This document shows positions 62,229-64,000 of a DNA stretch of 64,000 nucleotides, one piece after another. Position 1 is the stretch's first letter; every line of letters starts with the position of its first letter. The stretch covers positions 62,001 to 126,000 of the forward strand of contig NZ_FNNN01000004.1 in assembly GCF_900106755.1 (NCBI RefSeq). The letters run 5' to 3'. The position numbers and the translations under genes are program-made. The notes beneath the pieces are model-generated. The model ran no database searches. It was not told the origin of the DNA and saw nothing but the letters and a program-made list of their open reading frames with translations. Origin of the DNA: Bacteroides faecis MAJ27. GTDB lineage: Bacteria; Bacteroidota; Bacteroidia; Bacteroidales; Bacteroidaceae.

Positions 62229-63965
62229 TCAATAATTCTTATTTTGAGTATATAATCCGGGAATATAATACAGCTGATTATAAGGTATCGGGAAAAACTC
62301 ATTCTTATTCGGCTCATAATGGGCGTCTTTATAATATTGAGCATAAGTTTGTCCGTCATATACATTATTCTGTTCACTTGCAAAGTAAGCATTCAACGTT
62401 TCGGAAGCAATTCCCCAACGACGTAAGTCAAAATAACGTCCATTTTCCATAGCCATTTCCAAACGACGTTCCCAACGCAGACATTTACGTGCTGTTTCTT
62501 TATCCTGAAAATAAGACTCGGGATAAAGAGCGATCTCGCATTGGTCTTTGGCATAAGCAATATGTTTGTTTACTGAATTGGCAGCTCTCTCGCGAATATC
62601 ATTAATAATAATACGTGCTTCACCCAGTTCACCCAGTTCTACCAATGCTTCAGCACGCATGAGCATCACATCCGTATAACGGAATACATAGTCATTCATA
62701 GCAAAAGCTTGCCAAGACCCATTGTATGTTTCTCCTTTAGAACGCTGTGGAACTTCTTTCAAAGAAGTATAATATCCATACGTATTCGGTGTACGGGAAT
62801 TATTCTTGGTCATCGTATATTCAGCTTCATATTTATACGGATATGTCGGCATACCTACCGTATGGAATAAACGTGGGTCCCACTTCTGTTCATCCACCTC
62901 ACCATTGACCGGATAATCTATTTCCTCATTATAATCATCAAACATGGGTAAACCATCTTTAGTTTTGAATGCATTAACCAGGTTTTGTGATGGCTTATGA
63001 AAGTCCCATCCACAAGACCACATTCCCCAGCATCCATTCAAAGTGTTCGACCAGTTAGCCCGTCCATAACTTGTATTATCATCCTGATAGTCGGAACATT
63101 GTACTGCAAAGATGGATTCTTTACTGTTCTTGTAATCCGGCAAAAAGATATCTCCATAATCTTCCAGATAATCATAACCTGAAGCTGTCACCTCATTCGT
63201 ATAAGTTACCACCTTCTGCATATAGTCTTCGTTTATGTGACTCTCACCTGTCGTAGCCTCATAACCGTCTCCCCATGCCAAGTTCAAATAACATTTGGCC
63301 AGATAAGAGGCGGCGGCAATCTTATTAACCCGTCCTCCGTCAGTCTGTTCAGCAGGCAATACATTATAAGCAGTCTCAAAATCCGCAATCACCTTACCAA
63401 ACAGTTCTTCATAAGAAAACTCATCATTACGGATTTGCTCTATACTATTATTGGTATACGCTATTTCATCAATCCAAGGAACCTGACGGAATAATACCAA
63501 TAGCTTATAATAGAAATGTGCACGAAGGAATTTCACCTCAGCAACACGTTGTTCTTTTACATTTTCTCCCAAGACCCTGTCTCCGTTTCTGTCTAAAGCA
63601 ACCAATGCCCGATTGCAACGGGAGACAGCACAATATAAACGATACCAAAGTTCATCCATTTCATTTGGAGTAGTAGCTGTCAGCGTCGACCAAATTTCCA
63701 GAGGGTGATATCCTGTATCCGTCGTTCCCGATCCTCCTTTCAGACAATCATCAGAAGTAATGTCACCGTAAGGAAATAAGTTGAACGGATATGAATACCA
63801 ACAGTCTCCCAACATGGCATAAGCAGCGTTTACCATCTTTTCAGGATCTGAAAAAGCTTTATCCTCATCAATAACCGCTGTTGGACTATAGTCTAGAAAA
63901 TCATCACAGTTTGTCAAGGTCAAGCTCATCAGGCAAGCTGTCACTAACATATATATCTTCTTCAT
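62229..63965 (-). CDS. SusD-family outer-membrane glycan-binding lipoprotein
   Basis: A 578-residue lipoprotein with Cys20 (LTLTNC) and the SusD opening DDFLDYSPTAVIDEDKAFSDPEKMVNAAYAMLG. A helical TPR-like scaffold carries the typical VAEVKFLRAHFYYKLLVLF and VMLMRAEALVELGE segments, and the protein closes with KNEFFPIPYNQLYY. It would sit over a SusC channel and bind fructan at the cell surface. It follows the SusC gene by 19 bp. Confidence 0.95.
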   Translation of the reverse strand: MKKIYMLVTACLMSLTLTNCDDFLDYSPTAVIDEDKAFSDPEKMVNAAYAMLGDCWYSYPFNLFPYGDITSDDCLKGGSGTTDTGYHPLEIWSTLTATTPNEMDELWYRLYCAVSRCNRALVALDRNGDRVLGENVKEQRVAEVKFLRAHFYYKLLVLFRQVPWIDEIAYTNNSIEQIRNDEFSYEELFGKVIADFETAYNVLPAEQTDGGRVNKIAAASYLAKCYLNLAWGDGYEATTGESHINEDYMQKVVTYTNEVTASGYDYLEDYGDIFLPDYKNSKESIFAVQCSDYQDDNTSYGRANWSNTLNGCWGMWSCGWDFHKPSQNLVNAFKTKDGLPMFDDYNEEIDYPVNGEVDEQKWDPRLFHTVGMPTYPYKYEAEYTMTKNNSRTPNTYGYYTSLKEVPQRSKGETYNGSWQAFAMNDYVFRYTDVMLMRAEALVELGELGEARIIINDIRERAANSVNKHIAYAKDQCEIALYPESYFQDKETARKCLRWERRLEMAMENGRYFDLRRWGIASETLNAYFASEQNNVYDGQTYAQYYKDAHYEPNKNEFFPIPYNQLYYIPGLYTQNKNY

Positions 63966-63984
63966 AATTCTTCCTTTTTAAATA

Positions 63985-64000
63985 TTAAAAACCAAGTTGT
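63985..64000 (-). CDS. 3' end of probable SusC-family TonB-dependent transporter
   Basis: Only the last codons lie in the window: ...Q-L-G-F then TAA (63987-63985) on the minus strand. A terminal phenylalanine preceded by a short beta-type sequence is usual for SusC barrels, and SusC is expected directly upstream of SusD. The identification rests mainly on position. Confidence 0.5.

Overview
The window looks like a chromosome segment of a gut Bacteroides, most likely from the B. thetaiotaomicron group. Evidence seen in the sequence: promoters of the Bacteroides type (TTTG, a 19-20 nt spacer, TAnnTTTG), a UpxY/UpxZ capsule locus, two hybrid two-component systems (HTCS), a SusD-type lipoprotein, an ECF sigma/FecR pair and NifJ-type pyruvate oxidoreductase. 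From memory, the gene order resembles the B. thetaiotaomicron VPI-5482 region from capsule locus 6 to the fructan utilisation locus; I could not check this by search.

Region 1 (1-11.7 kb) is the promoter-proximal end of a capsular polysaccharide operon read leftwards. In transcription order it holds upxY, upxZ, a NeuB-like synthase, a CMP-nonulosonate synthetase fused to a KdsC-like phosphatase, a Wzx flippase, a sialyltransferase-like enzyme, two GT4 glycosyltransferases and an EpsG-like Wzy polymerase cut by the window edge. Together they suggest a capsule carrying a sialic-acid-like sugar. Upstream of upxY lies a segment of about 260 bp bounded by 17-bp exact inverted repeats. It carries a promoter that here points away from upxY (OFF) and an intrinsic terminator that here points towards upxY. 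A tyrosine recombinase gene sits beside it. A decayed DUF4373-type gene follows.

Region 2 (12-21 kb) is mostly housekeeping: an orphan ECF sigma/anti-sigma pair, prfC, rfbD, a DUF4924 gene, a LysE-type exporter, and the divergent purL.

Region 3 (21-39 kb) holds an HTCS translationally coupled to two half-size chromate transporter genes, two DUF187/GHL10 glycoside hydrolase-like exported proteins about 10 kb apart, a TPR histidine kinase, uvrA, an operon of cstA, a small membrane protein and a beta-barrel protein, and an SGNH hydrolase.

Region 4 (38.8-54 kb) opens with a 936-bp gene-free stretch holding two unrelated 22-bp tandem arrays and hairpins. It continues with an MG2-domain protein, an ATP-grasp-like protein, an AAA ATPase, a SHOCT membrane protein, nifJ, a glycine betaine importer (proX, proW, proV) and a GT87 transferase.

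Region 5 (53.9-64 kb) is an MGMT-type protein followed by a fructan utilisation locus: fructose-sensing HTCS, fructokinase, MFS fructose importer, GH32 enzyme, SusD, and the last codons of a probable SusC. The stretch between the HTCS and fructokinase genes carries a candidate small RNA, a 31-bp perfect hairpin and one of three copies of a dispersed repeat.
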